Origin: Astropecten irregularis
Taxonomy: Eukaryota > Echinodermata > Asteroidea > Paxillosida > Astropectinidae
DNA length: 64,000 nucleotides
Direction of reading: 5' to 3'
Assembly (NCBI GenBank): GCA_963971285.1
Contig: OZ020254.1
Location: 15,344,932-15,408,931 of the forward strand
Position numbers and translations under genes: made by a program. Shown piece by piece: positions 22,318 through 33,554 of this stretch (position 1 is its first letter; every line of letters starts with the position of its first letter). The notes under the pieces were generated by a model, which saw only the letters and a program-made list of their open reading frames with translations, made no database searches and was not told the origin of the DNA.

Positions 22318-22816
22318 CGACTCTGAAAGAGTTGGAGTTAAGATATGGAGACGTGCATCTCATGGCCTACTCCATCATTAACAAAGCACTTGACTGGCCA
22401 TGTGTTCATGCTGACAACCCCAAGGCACCCAGTGGTCTATGTACTGGTAAGTCCATCACTTTGGATGGGTAACCCCCATTCCATGAAGACGTATTTCATC
22501 AACAGACTCAAAGTCAGCGACTTGGACATGAAGAATGAAATTGAGGTACAAATCACATGTCACCAAAGACACCATTCCAGTCCCCAAGCATCACATCCCA
22601 AAGGCTGATGATATCTCCATGTGGGACCACTTACAAGACGTCAGCTTAGCAGAAATAAATGCAGAAATAGGGCTCCTGATCGGGAACAATATAGCAGATA
22701 CCTACACCCCATACGATCTGAAGACTGGTCCTGCTGGTAGTCCTCATGCTACGAGAACCAGACTTAGCTGGCTAATGTGGAATGTGGTGAAAACTTTACA
22801 GACTCCCCACACTTGA
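22318..22816 (+). pseudogene. BEL/Pao retrotransposon gag-pol fragment
   Basis: 22321-22440 encodes a gag-like stretch (LKELELRYGDVHLMAYSIIN). After stops and a frame change, 22544-22790 encodes a block typical of the protease region of Pao-type polyproteins: ISMWDHLQDVSLAEINAEIG, then LLIGNNIADTY and the GSPHATRTRLSW motif. The middle is missing, and the gypsy LTR begins directly after it, so the gypsy element probably landed in or next to this copy. Confidence 0.65.
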
Positions 22817-22825
22817 AAATAGATG

Positions 22826-23148
22826 TGTTAATGATTGTATTTCCTTATGTGACCAGGCACTCCTGGTGCAGTGATAATATGCAGACTGGTTGCCTTAGCA
22901 ACAACCACCCACTGTGAGCCAGAGGCTATATGGCCTTGTTGGGAGTTGTGGTCAGCCCTGGTCCTGGCATTCTACCACATACCTTCATACTATCAACACT
23001 GTTATTTTATGCTACCATTTTGTATGTGCCCAGAGAAGTTCCTTTGACTGATTTTGTATTTCTTCATTCCTCATCCTACTTACTCATCGACCTTTTTTTC
23101 CCTGGTGGTTGAATAAAACTTGTACAAAGAACCATTTGCTCGGTAACA
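22826..23148 (+). repeat. Putative 5' LTR of the gypsy element
   Basis: Begins TGTTA and ends TAACA, has a polyadenylation-type AATAAA (23111-23116) near its end, and sits 73 bp before the gag ATG. No second copy was seen downstream, and a primer-binding site complementary to a tRNA end was not recognised, so the boundaries are tentative. Confidence 0.45.
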
Positions 23149-23221
23149 AGCGTCGTAGACAGGATTCAAGTTAAGCAAAAGAAACCAAAAAAAAGGGTTG
23201 GTGTTGTTACTAGTGACAAGG

Positions 23222-24226
23222 ATGGAGGCACTACAGGACCAGATCAAGTTACTGGCCGCTACGCTGGAGGCACTCAAGGCCGAGAAGGGGAACAAGATGA
23301 ACGTGATCGTTGTGCCCCGTGACCGTGGGACAAAACTGGCAGGTCGGCCCACCAGCGACAAGGATCCAGAAGTACGGGCGTGGGCAGAGGACATGGCCCG
23401 AATGACACAGGACATGTCAGATGATGAGGGGGCCCAGCTGGTCCTTGACCATCTCACCGGCGGTGCCCAAGCAGAGATCAGGCTCTGTTCTCCTGCCCAG
23501 AGAAGCTCTGCAGAGAGGATAATCCAGCACATCCTGAGGACCTACTCCTGTCACGAGACCCCTTCAACCCGCTGGCAGGAGTTCTACTGCAGAGCGCAAA
23601 GAAGAGGAGAGTCGGTGCAGGAGTACTCTCTGGACCTGCTGAAGCTACTCAGGAAGGTGGAAGTGGCCTCCCCGGATGACAGCCCCCTGCTCCATGACAA
23701 GGATGCCGTATTATACGACAGGTTCTCTGCGGGCCTGGCCGACCCATCCTTGCGGAGGGAGGTCAGGCAGTATGTGCAGGACAACCCCGCAGTGGATTTT
23801 GCCGACCTGCGGAACAAGGTGATGTCCTGGGATAGCCTTCCACCACCCCCTGTTGCAGAGACCCATGCCACCAGAGCAGAAAACCGTGACTGTCAGAGTG
23901 AGTCCAACCTCCAGCAGCAGCTGGACCACCAGGCAACCCAGCTGAAGGCCACCCAGGAGGCCTTGAGCCAACTATGCGGACAGGTGTCCCTTCTCCTGTC
24001 GCGCCAGCAGGCCCCTAGTCCAGCTGGAGTTCCTAGAGGACCACCAATGTGCTACAACTGCAACGAGGTCGGGCACATCGCCAGACGCTGCCCTCACCCG
24101 CGAAGACCAAGAGGAACCGTCCCACCGGCAGCCCCCGCTTCCCGCCAGCACCTGGCTGAGGCCACGCCCTTCACCACTACCCATCAACCACCAAAGGATT
24201 CCCCAAACGGCAACCCTCCGCACTAA
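23222..24226 (+). CDS. Ty3/gypsy Gag (capsid and zinc knuckle)
   Basis: An open frame of 334 codons from ATG 23222 (an upstream in-frame extension lacks an ATG). The middle is a retrotransposon capsid-like helical region (WQEFYCRAQRRGESVQEYSL is the usual gag-homology stretch). One CCHC zinc knuckle, CYNCNEVGHIARRC, lies at 24051-24092, near the C-terminus, followed by a Pro-rich tail. It packages element RNA into virus-like particles. GC-rich relative to its surroundings. Intact as read. A stop-start overlap (TAATGA) precedes the pol region. Confidence 0.85.
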   Translation: MEALQDQIKLLAATLEALKAEKGNKMNVIVVPRDRGTKLAGRPTSDKDPEVRAWAEDMARMTQDMSDDEGAQLVLDHLTGGAQAEIRLCSPAQRSSAERIIQHILRTYSCHETPSTRWQEFYCRAQRRGESVQEYSLDLLKLLRKVEVASPDDSPLLHDKDAVLYDRFSAGLADPSLRREVRQYVQDNPAVDFADLRNKVMSWDSLPPPPVAETHATRAENRDCQSESNLQQQLDHQATQLKATQEALSQLCGQVSLLLSRQQAPSPAGVPRGPPMCYNCNEVGHIARRCPHPRRPRGTVPPAAPASRQHLAEATPFTTTHQPPKDSPNGNPPH

Positions 24227-27200
24227 TGAGCCAGGCGATGGAGGGAAGTTTAGCTGGCTCAGCCAATTGGAGCAGAGATGACATCTTTGGTAGAGCGGTC
24301 GCTAAGAGTCCAGAAGTTACAGCCACAGTGTTGGGACAGGAAGTTCGCTTCATCATCGACAGTGACCATTCTACCAGAGTTCGTCCTCAGCAGACTGTCC
24401 CCCAATCAGCCAACTGTACAAGATGTCACCGATTGGCTGAAGGTGTATGCAGCAAATGGCGTAGAGTTGCCATACACAGGCTACACGGAGCTGGAGATGG
24501 AAATCCTGGGCATCCAACTCTGTAGTGTTGGTGCCCTAGTTTCCAGAGCGTCCCGGGCGGATCCCCAGCCGGCTGGCTTGCTGGGATGCAACGTCATCAG
24601 TGCAGTGAGGGAGGCCCTGAAGGATAGATATGGCAGCAGCTACCCAAGTAAGGCACCGATAGGAGAACATCCCCAATGGGCGAAGGCACTGCTAGCTTAC
24701 GAGATTGCAGAGTGTGATGAGAGGAAGTCTGTCTTTGCCAGAGTGAAGGGGAAGTCGCCGATCTGTGTGCCTGCCCGTAGCATGAAGGGAGCTGTTCCAC
24801 GATACAATGGAGGAGTGGCCCACGAGAAGTCATCGTTCAGGCTGTTGGTGGTGAGACTGGCAACCTCCCCAAGAACATAGCCCTAATTGACACTTGCTCC
24901 ATTTCTCAAAAGGGAAGAGTGTCCGTGCAGGTGGTGAATGTAAGTGAAGAAGATGTGTGGTTACAGCCAAGGAGCCGGATCGGCATTGTTTCCACGGTAC
25001 GAGTCTTTCTGTCAAGCCCCGATGCTTCCGAGGAGACTGAGGATGACGCCCACCTCGGTGCAGGAGACGTCCGGGAGGTGAAATCCAATTGTCTCTCCAC
25101 GACAATGCCACCAAATGCGGAACCCCTCCCCTTTGATGTCGACTTGGGAGGTGCCCAGTCTAGCCCTGAGCAGAAGAGGCAACTGGTAAGTCTTCTTCAC
25201 AAGTACCAGGATGTCTTCTGCCACAGTGGGCTACACGGACTTGGGCTACACGGACACTGTGAAGCACAAGATACCAACCACCGAGGAGCAGCCAGTGTGC
25301 GTCCCACATCGGAGGATACCACCGCACCAGATGATGGAGGTGAGGGCGCATCTGCAGAAACTTTTGCAGCAGAAGATCATCAGGCCCTCCACCAGTCCCT
25401 ATGCTGCACCAGTGGTCATCGTGAGAAAGAAGGATGGAGGTCTCCGTCTGTGCGTCGACTACCGCATGCTGAACGAGAGGACGCGCAAAGATGCGTACCC
25501 CCTGCCGCGTATTGAGGAGGCCCTGGATTCCCTGAAGGGGGCCACTCCCTTCAGCTCCATCGACCTCGCCCAAGGGTACCACCAAGTCGCCATTGATGAA
25601 GCTGATATTCCGAAGACAGCATTCAGAGCTGGAATTGGAGGCTTGTTCGAGTACCTGCGGATGCCCTTCGGCCTAAGTAACGCGCCAGCCACATTCCAGA
25701 GATTGATGGAGGCAGTGATGGGGGATCTTAAATTCAGCTCACTTCTCCTATACCTGGATGATATCCTGGTATTTTCGAAGACCTATGAGGAACATCTTGA
25801 GAGACTCGCGGTAGTATTCCAGCGGCTGCGGCAACACGGCTTGAAGATCAAGCCCAGTAAATGCCATCTGCTTCGGAAGGAGTGCAACTACCTTGACCAT
25901 GTGGTGTCAGCAGAAGGGGTCGCGACAGATCCATCCAAGACCAAAGTCATGCAGAGTTGGCCACGCCCGAAGAGTGAGAAGGAGCTTCGATCGTTCCTTG
26001 GGTTAGCTGGCTACTATCGACGGTTCGTGAAAGGCTTCAGCAAGATTGCTGCACCCCTGCATGCTCTTCTTTCTAAGGAAGGGTGCCAGAAGGGAAGGAA
26101 GTGGTGCCAACCAACGGCACGGCAACAGCAGATGTTCCTGGAGAAGTGGAATGCAGATTGCACTCACGCCTTTGAAGAGTTGAAGCGACGGTTGGTATCG
26201 CCACCAGTGCTGGGATATCCAGACTTTACACGACCGCTGAAAGTCGAGACCGATGCATCCCTGGACGGACTTGGGGCAGTATTGTCTCAGGACCAAGAAG
26301 GAGGACGGGTTGTTATCAGTTATGCCAGCAGAGGTCTGAGGCCACCAGAGAAGAACATGGAGAACTACAGCTCCATGAAACTTGAGCTACTGGTGCTGAA
26401 GTGGGTGGTGACGGAAACAATTCTGTGAATACCTACTTGGGGCCAAGTTCATCGTGTTCACTGATAACAACCCACTCTCATACTTGAAGTCAGCGAAGCT
26501 GGGTGCGACTGAGATGCGATGGGCGAGCCAACTGGCGCAGTTTGACTTCCAGATAAAGTATCGGTCCGGGAAGTCAAACGCAAATGCCGATGCCCTCAGC
26601 CGACAGAAGAACCAAGCGGAGGAAATCCTTGGAGAAGTAACACATTCCACTGGGATGCATGATGTCCACCCTGGGACGACAACTAGTGGAGTGTCCGTAC
26701 GCACGACCATGGCTGCTGAGGTCCCATCTGTTACCCAAACCATACCAGGCTATTCCCATGAAGATCTCGCCAAGCTACAACAGAATGATCCACTGATATC
26801 GCAGTTCTGCAGATTGTGGAGACAGGGAGTTAAACCGGAGAGCCGCCAGACCACTCAAGCAGAAGAAACAATGTCGGAGGTGACACACTCAACATCCCTC
26901 CGAGACATTGCAGAGGCAACCCCGAAGGCAACCCGCGTTGGTGTCCGTTCAGTCACTGCCACAGAGGCCCCACCAGCGACAGCAACCCTACCGGAGTACA
27001 CATCAGGAGAACTGGCCCGACTGCAGAATGCAGACCCCACAATCTCCAGGTTCCGTGTGTTCTGGAGACAAGGCAGGAATATAGGAATATATAGCCCACT
27101 GGTGCAAGAAGTGCGAGCGGTGCACTGTTGCCAATGCGCCTACACCAAACGTCAGGCCTACCATGGGAACCTTTATGGCTGAGCACCCCCTTGATGTCCT

Positions 27201-27350
27201 TGCCATTGACTTCACCCTGATGGACAAGTCGTCTGGTGGCCTTGAGAATGTGCTGGTCATGACCGATGTTTTCAGCAAATTTTCGCTGCAGTGCCTTGCA
27301 GGGACCATAGAGCACAATTGGCAGGCTTATATGGTCACCTTAAGCTAAAG
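24227..27350 (+). pseudogene. Ty3/gypsy Pol: protease, RT, RNase H, truncated integrase
   Basis: Protease site near 24352 reads IIDSDHS, not the usual D-S/T-G, with a frame change there. Reverse transcriptase (about 25290-25980) is well kept: KKDGGLRLCVDYRMLNE, FGLSNAPATFQ and YLDDILVFSK (catalytic Asp pair at 25757-25762). RNase H starts VETDASLDGLGAV (about 26244); a small indel near 26418 shifts the frame before FTDNNPLSYLKSAKL. The zinc-binding integrase head is deleted: at 27090-27160 only its CQCAYTKRQAYH end remains, then LDVLAIDFT and VLVMTDVFSKF, the first part of the integrase core, ending about 27350. Non-functional. A duplicated linker is described separately. Confidence 0.85.
26613..27085 (+). 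repeat. In-frame duplicated 81-codon unit in the gypsy Pol linker
   Basis: Units at 26613-26855 and 26856-27085, offset by 243 bp. Each reads QAEE..EVTHST, then a Thr-rich spacer, then a DLAKLQQNDPLISQFCRLWR / ELARLQNADPTISRFRVFWR helix ending in RQG. It lies between RNase H and the missing integrase zinc head. The copies have diverged by substitutions, so the duplication is not recent. Confidence 0.8.
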
Positions 27351-27970
27351 ATGCTAGCTCTGGCAAACAAGACAAGAAGACCACATCTAAACATGCTTCT
27401 GGAATGAAAATGAAGGCTCCACACCCTGTAGAGGTGGGACTTAAATAATAAATCAGTCAGGGTTTCCGCGGTCATTGAAAATCCTGGGAAGACAATGAGT
27501 CATGGAAATCATCCCAAACGATATGGAATGGAGCTGTTGGTCATGGAAAAGTCATGTCCAGTTTGTGGTCATCACGGGTGAAATCCACAGTATTTGGTGA
27601 AACTCATATTCTGAGTAGGGGCAGGCACCTTACATCCTACATGATGGTATGTGTTCTTGCCCTCAACATGAATCTGTGCCACCCCACACCCACCCAAGTT
27701 GCCATTAATTGGGCAGTTCACGTCCGGCCCGCAGTAACTTGCTAGCTTTGATCGGCCCGAAATGCATTCGTCGCTATTGCATTGGTACATTTTATTTTCA
27801 CAAATTTAAAGCCAAGAATTGTTGCATGGGCAGACTTGCTGTACACAGTCCATTTTGGGTCTATTGCATTTGGGGGTTATAACCCACAGGTCACAAATAC
27901 ATCATGTGCAAATGGATGTGAAAATGCACTGAGAGCAGCAGATGGAATCCGGGCCAGCTGAAGAAATCAA
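27351..27970. other. Spacer between gypsy remnants
   Basis: No LTR recognised. 27470-27570 carries a GTCATGGAAA-rich short repeat. Remaining sequence without a supported gene. Confidence 0.4.
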
Positions 27971-27989
27971 AACAGAGGGATTATTACTA

Positions 27990-29066
27990 CTGTGTTTACT
28001 CTCAATTCCAATCAAGCAATAGATCTCATTGTCACAGAAAAGTATGGCTACAGGTTATTGTCTAAGATTGCTGAAAGTGTGCCTCAAGAGGACAGGAAGC
28101 TGTTGGCCTTCTTGGATGATGTGGTCGTTTTGGGAAATTCAACCTCAGATCACCTTGACCATCTGCGACTGGTGCTTCAGCGATTCAGTGATTATCACTT
28201 GAAGCTAAAGCCTGATAAGTGTGCTCTGTTCCAACAAAAGGTTGAGTTCCTTGGCAGGGAAATTGAGGTTGGATATCCGGCCGGAAGACCTCCCATGTCA
28301 AGGTTGCAACTATTGCAGGAAAGCACACCAGAATTGGAACCACTTCATCAACGCTGTGGATGATGAAGTCCCCTTGGCAGCCCGACCGAAGCAGGTTGGT
28401 GCAACCTCAATTGCTGAAGTGGATTGCAATTTAACTGGTGTGGACATCCTACACGTGGATGAGAAATTAATAGTTTCAGTAGATGGAGACGACATGCCAG
28501 AAGTGTACACTTATTTAGTGGCCACGGAGCAGGACGACACTCTCCCAGGGGACGTACTTCACGCAGAACAGGAAAAGATGACTTTTTGACCCAGCTTTGT
28601 CAATGGATGTCTACTGGGCAAGAACCTTCAGAGGAAACCATCATGCTCTGGGGTTCAGTGCAGAAGAAGATGTGGATAAACAGAGATTTGTTTCACCCGG
28701 AAGGCGGTATTCTCTGGAAGAAGACCGAAGGCAAAGATCTGCTGGTGGTCCCCCAGGCACTGCAGACACGAGTTATCAAATTAAACCACGATTTGCCATC
28801 TGCAGGTCATATGGGCATGGACAGGACCATAGCAAAGGTTAAGTCCAAATACGACTGGTGCCGGATGGCTAAAGACATCAAGCAGTATATTGCTTCTTGC
28901 TCAATTTGCAACCAGAAAAGGAAGGCTACCAAACTCCTGAGATGCCCGATTGCGATGACTGAGTATCATGCTGGTGTACCAATGGAAAAGGTCCATCTTG
29001 ATTATTTGGGACCCTTGCCCAAAACTCCCAGTGAAAATGAGTACTATATGAACCTCCCAAACCACT
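27990..29066 (+). pseudogene. Second gypsy-type Pol remnant (RT piece and integrase head)
   Basis: 28086-28255 encodes an RT palm segment (LLAFLDDVVVLGNSTSDHLD, Asp pair kept) running into LKLKPDKCALF. After a deletion, 28270-28400 gives CNYCRKAHQNWNHFINAVDD, a pre-integrase segment. 28586-29066 encodes the HHCC integrase zinc head (HDLPSAGHMGMDRTIAKVK, then CSICNQKR) and the start of the core (VHLDYLGPLP), ending at a stop. All other Pol parts are missing. Confidence 0.75.
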
Positions 29067-29067
29067 A

Positions 29068-29636
29068 ATGACCAAGATCAACAATGTTGTTGCTAGTCAT
29101 GTTCCAAAGCAAAAGGAACTACATAGAATGATGGATGTAATTAAGAGGAAGATTATCAGAGATTACAATCTCCCGATCGATATGAAGCAATTGAAGACAG
29201 AACAAGAAACATCACCGTTCTTTAAGCCAATCTATGATTATTTGGCCTATGATATATTGCCTAGTGACCAAAAGTCTGCAAAAGCTGTGCAAACAAAAGC
29301 TGAGCAATACATAATGTGTGATGGAATTCTCTTCCGCTTGTTGCTAGATGACAAAAATGACAACCTTACAATGCAACTGGCTATACCAGAAAGTTTAACA
29401 GAAACAATAATCTCCCAATACCATGACAATCTACTGAGCAATCACCAAGGTGTTAGCCGCACATATCTTACGATGAGACGTAATTTCTATATGCCTAACA
29501 TGTTTGAGAGAATTAGTAATTATGTCAAAGCATGTCAACAATTTAGTGGGAAACCAGACAAAAACTAGACCATTCCACTCAAGAGTACCTGACTCATATA
29601 GACCGTTTGATCGCATAAGCTTAGATTTTAAGTCAA
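29068..29636 (+). pseudogene. Third LTR-element integrase, 5' part
   Basis: The frame 29068-29568 leads into an integrase zinc head: HDNLLSNHQGVSRTYLTMRR (29433-29492), then CQQFSGK at 29537-29557, where the second metal-binding Cys has become another residue. After a frame change near 29560 it continues through a segment encoding FDRISLDFKS (29607-29636), the start of the catalytic core with its first Asp. It is then broken by the 2.7-kb element and resumes at 32337. Confidence 0.7.
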
Positions 29637-32336
29637 CGGGTCATTCCATGTCAGACCAACACACTTTTTTTACCTTAGGTTCTTCGATTTTTATAAAAAT
29701 TGGTTTGCAAGTAGGTATCAATGAGTAATGAATGTATGCCAATTTTTAGTGGAATCCCTCCACCCATGTGGCCAGTACGCATGCGCTAAAAATATGGACA
29801 TTTTTATGTTATGACACTACCTTTACACATGATTAAACTATAACTCGGTCATATTCCCACAAAAGTATGCAAGGTTGGTATCAAAATGACCGGAATTAGA
29901 TGCTCTAAGTGACACTACCACAGAATTGGAGAAAAAATAAAAATGGATACCCATGACCTTTGACATACGAACTTCGACCTTTGACCTAGATTAAAAAAAT
30001 ATATCATTCCAAAATTTCACGAAACAACGTTTGCTTGATAGAACAGGTCTTTCTCTACAAGATTCCATTGAAATTTCGCTGGGCGCTTGAAAATTGATGA
30101 TTTTATGGCATTTTTTTCTGATTAATGCATGCATAGTTTTGTCCCCTTTAATAACAATAGGCAACACTACTTTCTCTGTGCGGTTCCCTTTAATGTAATT
30201 TTAATGTTCCCAATTGATGTCTCATTCTCCTTTATCCTGCAGTACCTCAGTGACTGTATAAAACACTCACAGTCACATCTTTGTTCTGTATTGAGGACCT
30301 AATGGATCTAGTATTTGACTCCAATGGAATATGTTTCTCCATTAGTGTGTTTGTTGGGCAGGGTTCGGATAGATAGCATGCAATTGCTCGGTGTCCTGAA
30401 TAGTCTTTGCTGCAGATAACTGAACATGAATGAATTCAGTACAATGAAGGGATTATGTGAATGTTGTCTTTTCAAGATGTCCTCACAGGGCCTCTGAAGA
30501 CTTGCTTTGGCAACCATGTTCCAGTTGCATCGACCCATCACATTGGCCCTAATAAATACGTACAGGTATTTCATGAAAATTAGATTATCTTTTGCTTGAG
30601 TTATTTGCTCAGGCACTACAGCTGAACAAGAAAATTAGCAGATAAGATAAGTTTGGTCCAATATAATGTCACATTGTTATGTACAATATTTTCAACTGGT
30701 TATGGTTATGGATGCATGACTCCTGATGCATGTCACTCGAATAATGTCCAGAAACCCTTCGACACTTACCATGCTTACCCTATTCCACACTTAAACTTGA
30801 CAAAGGCCAGGGAAGTCTGCAACTTGTTTTTAGTTTCAGGCCAAATCATCTGCCCAGTACCAGAACAGGAGGAACTGGGGCCAAGTGGATTTTTTGCCAT
30901 GGCTCATGGTACAGGGTCATGTGATCAGCTAGGTGACACTATGAAGCACCTTGCTACCAAAGCAAGTCTTCACAGGCCCTATGAGGGATCACATATTGAA
31001 AAGGACATTTCAAGGTATCGTTTCAGTGTGTTGAATTCCACCAAGTTCAGTTTTCATGGTACCAAACAATTGAACTTGTTTATACTATCATGGTCTTCAT
31101 GTAGGTTGACATACATCAACCATTTCCTGTTACGCAGGTTATCATCCCATTATTGTTTATACTGAAGATCCAACAATAATGGTTCTGGGCCAACATCTTG
31201 TTCATTGCTTTATTTAGACCATTCCATTTCTTTCTAATACAAAATAATCAATAATTTTTCTTTTTTCATTTTCAAATGAAAATATAAGCAAGGAATTTTA
31301 GTAATTCAACTTAAAAATCTTTGCCTATGGTTACAAAGCATATAACCAAATCCAACATTCTCCACTGTAATATTATGGATCTTGCTCGTTGGCGGCTGAT
31401 GTTAGTTGTTAGTTGTCATTAGTCAGTATGATCTATTGCATGATTTTGCTTAACAAAAACACAACATGGAGAAACATATTCCATTGGAGTCTAATGCTTA
31501 AGATACTTTAAATTGAAGTCCCAACACCATGAGCACAGAACAAGGTGTAAATGTGGGTGTTTTATACATTGCAGAATAAAAGAGAATGAGATACAATGGG
31601 AAATTTAAGATTACATAAGGGGAAATCACAATATATTGCCTACAGTGTTGTAAAAGGGGACAAAACTGCAAGTGCACTATTAAGGTCCTCAATACAGAAC
31701 AAAGATGTGACTGTGAGTGTTTTATACAGTCACTGAGGTACTACAGGGTAAAGGAGAATGAGACAACAATTGGGAACATTAAAATTACATTGAAGGGAAC
31801 CGCACAGAGAAAGTTGTGTGGCCTATTGTTATTAAAGGGGACAAAACTATGCATACATTAATTACAAAAAATGCCATAAAATCGTCAATTTTCAAGTGCC
31901 CAGCGAAATTTCAATGGAATCTTGTAGAGAAAGACCTGTTCTATCAAGCAAACGTTGTTTCGTGAAATTTCAGAATGATGTATTTTTTATAATCTAGTTC
32001 AAAGGTCAAAGTTCGTGTGTCAAAGGTCATGGGTATCCACTTTAACTTTTTCTCATTTGTTAGGGTGACATTACTTAGAGCATCTAATTCTGGTCATTTT
32101 GATACCAACCTTGCATATTTTTGTGGGAATATGACCGAGTTATAGTTTAATCATGTGTAAAGGTAGTGTCAGAACATGAAAATTTCCATATTTTTGGCGC
32201 ATGTGTACTGGCCACATGGGTGGAGGGATTCCACTAAAAATTGGCATGCATTCATTACTCATTGATACCTACTTGCAAACCAATTTTTATAAAAATAGGA
32301 GGTAAAAAAGTGTGTTGGTCTGACATGGAATGACCC
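29637..32336. mobile_element. 2.7-kb DNA element with about 0.7-kb terminal inverted repeats
   Basis: The termini GGGTCATTCCATGTCAGACC (29638-) and the complement ending at 32336 are inverted, and homology continues inward for roughly 660-700 bp (29637-30340 against 31450-32336), with scattered differences. A CAA (or AA) target duplication flanks it (29634-29636 and 32337-32339). The interior, 30340-31450, contains diverged mirror copies of a transposase-like coding block. The insertion point splits an integrase frame cleanly. Superfamily not determined. Confidence 0.85.
30653..31165 (+). pseudogene. Transposase-like protein fragment inside the inverted-repeat element
   Basis: An open frame of 170 codons encodes GFFAMAHGTGSCDQLGDTMK and LATKASLHRPYEGSHI. 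It resembles a block (HGK..CDG.GG..KR, then ATKASLQRP) that I recall from uncharacterised transposase-like proteins of invertebrates. A reverse-strand partner at 30470-30560 reads AKASLQRPCEDI, so both halves of the element came from the same gene region. Neither looks complete. The family is not named. Confidence 0.5.
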
Positions 32337-33411
32337 CAATGCCAACCTCCTATACAGGTTATAAGAACATAATGGTAAAATCACACGGTTTATAGTTTGT
32401 GTACCATTGAAGACACTAGATGCTGAAACAATTTGTGAAGCTTTAATTCAAAAGGTAGTATGTGTATTTGGACCACCATCATGCCTCATAACTGATGCAG
32501 CAGCATCATTAACAGGGAAACTGTTAACACTGTTATGTGATACATTGAACATAGACAAAAAAGTCATCAGTGTTCAAAATCATGGCAGTTTACATGTTGA
32601 GAGACACATTCGCACACTCTCAGAGTTTCTGAAACTTAATCTAAATCAACTTGGTAATGACTGGGTTAGATATGTATCAACAACCTGTTACGCATACAAC
32701 TCTTTCTCATCATCAGACTTGGGGAATTTCAGTCCCTATGAACTAGTGTTTGGACGTAAGCCATCAAACATGACCAACCTAACATTCAACCCTATGACAG
32801 GCCTATCTCCATGTACATTGAACACCTCAAAAGTATTTGAGAACATTTCACGCACAATGCTTTCCCTGCAAAGGCATAACCAAGACAAACAGAATGCAAA
32901 AATCTCATAGAAGCTCAACAAGAATCCTATCTACAGTGTTGGACAATTAGTATATTTGTACAAACCAACAAGTTCTTCACTGACGGCAAACTCAAAGAAA
33001 ATTGCTGCTGAATGGTGTGGACCATTGGTAGTCCACCAAGTGCTTGATAGGACTCATTATATACTAGCTACTCTCAAAGGAGAAATACTTCAAGATGTGT
33101 TCAATTACAACAGACTGAAACCCTGTTTCATTAATGCATCAAGTGCCCAAAAGAATATCACACACATACAAAAACTGAAAGAAGCACTGGGACAGAACAA
33201 GCAAACACAGAAAAGTGACAATTCTGATAAACAAACTGTCTCACAACTACAATTCCTTGATGAACAAGAGGAAACCCTACATGTATCTATGTTTAAAGGC
33301 GAACATATCATGTGTCTTCGAAACACAAAACCTATATGTCCAGATGAATATATTTCTCTGTTGACTGCATTTGACACTATCTTCAATAATCTTCGGATCA
33401 GTTTGCATTGA
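32337..33411 (+). pseudogene. Third LTR-element integrase, core and C-terminal part
   Basis: Continuation of the interrupted integrase. 32407-32910: DAETICEALIQKVVCVFGPP, SCLITDAAAS (second core Asp) and a segment with HVERHIRTLSEFLK where the catalytic Glu is expected, then the ELVFGRKP motif common after integrase cores. After a stop at 32908-32910, 32956-33150 encodes an SH3-like C-terminal domain (EWCGPLVVHQVLDRTHYIL, then VFNYNRLKPCF). No RT of this copy remains. Confidence 0.7.
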
Positions 33412-33554
33412 AGGCATCAGCACACAAGTTGTCATTGACTCTGCTCTGCCTGATGTCATAATATCAGACAAACAACATTGAACATCAGCCTTCCTAAAAA
33501 AATATTGAAACTGGAGAAAACAAATGTGCATCTCTACCAATAAGGTGTGGATAA

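Noticed and set aside
27470..27570. Possible exon with GTCATGGAAA repeats
   Set aside because: Simple-repeat character, stops in all useful frames, no splice sites.
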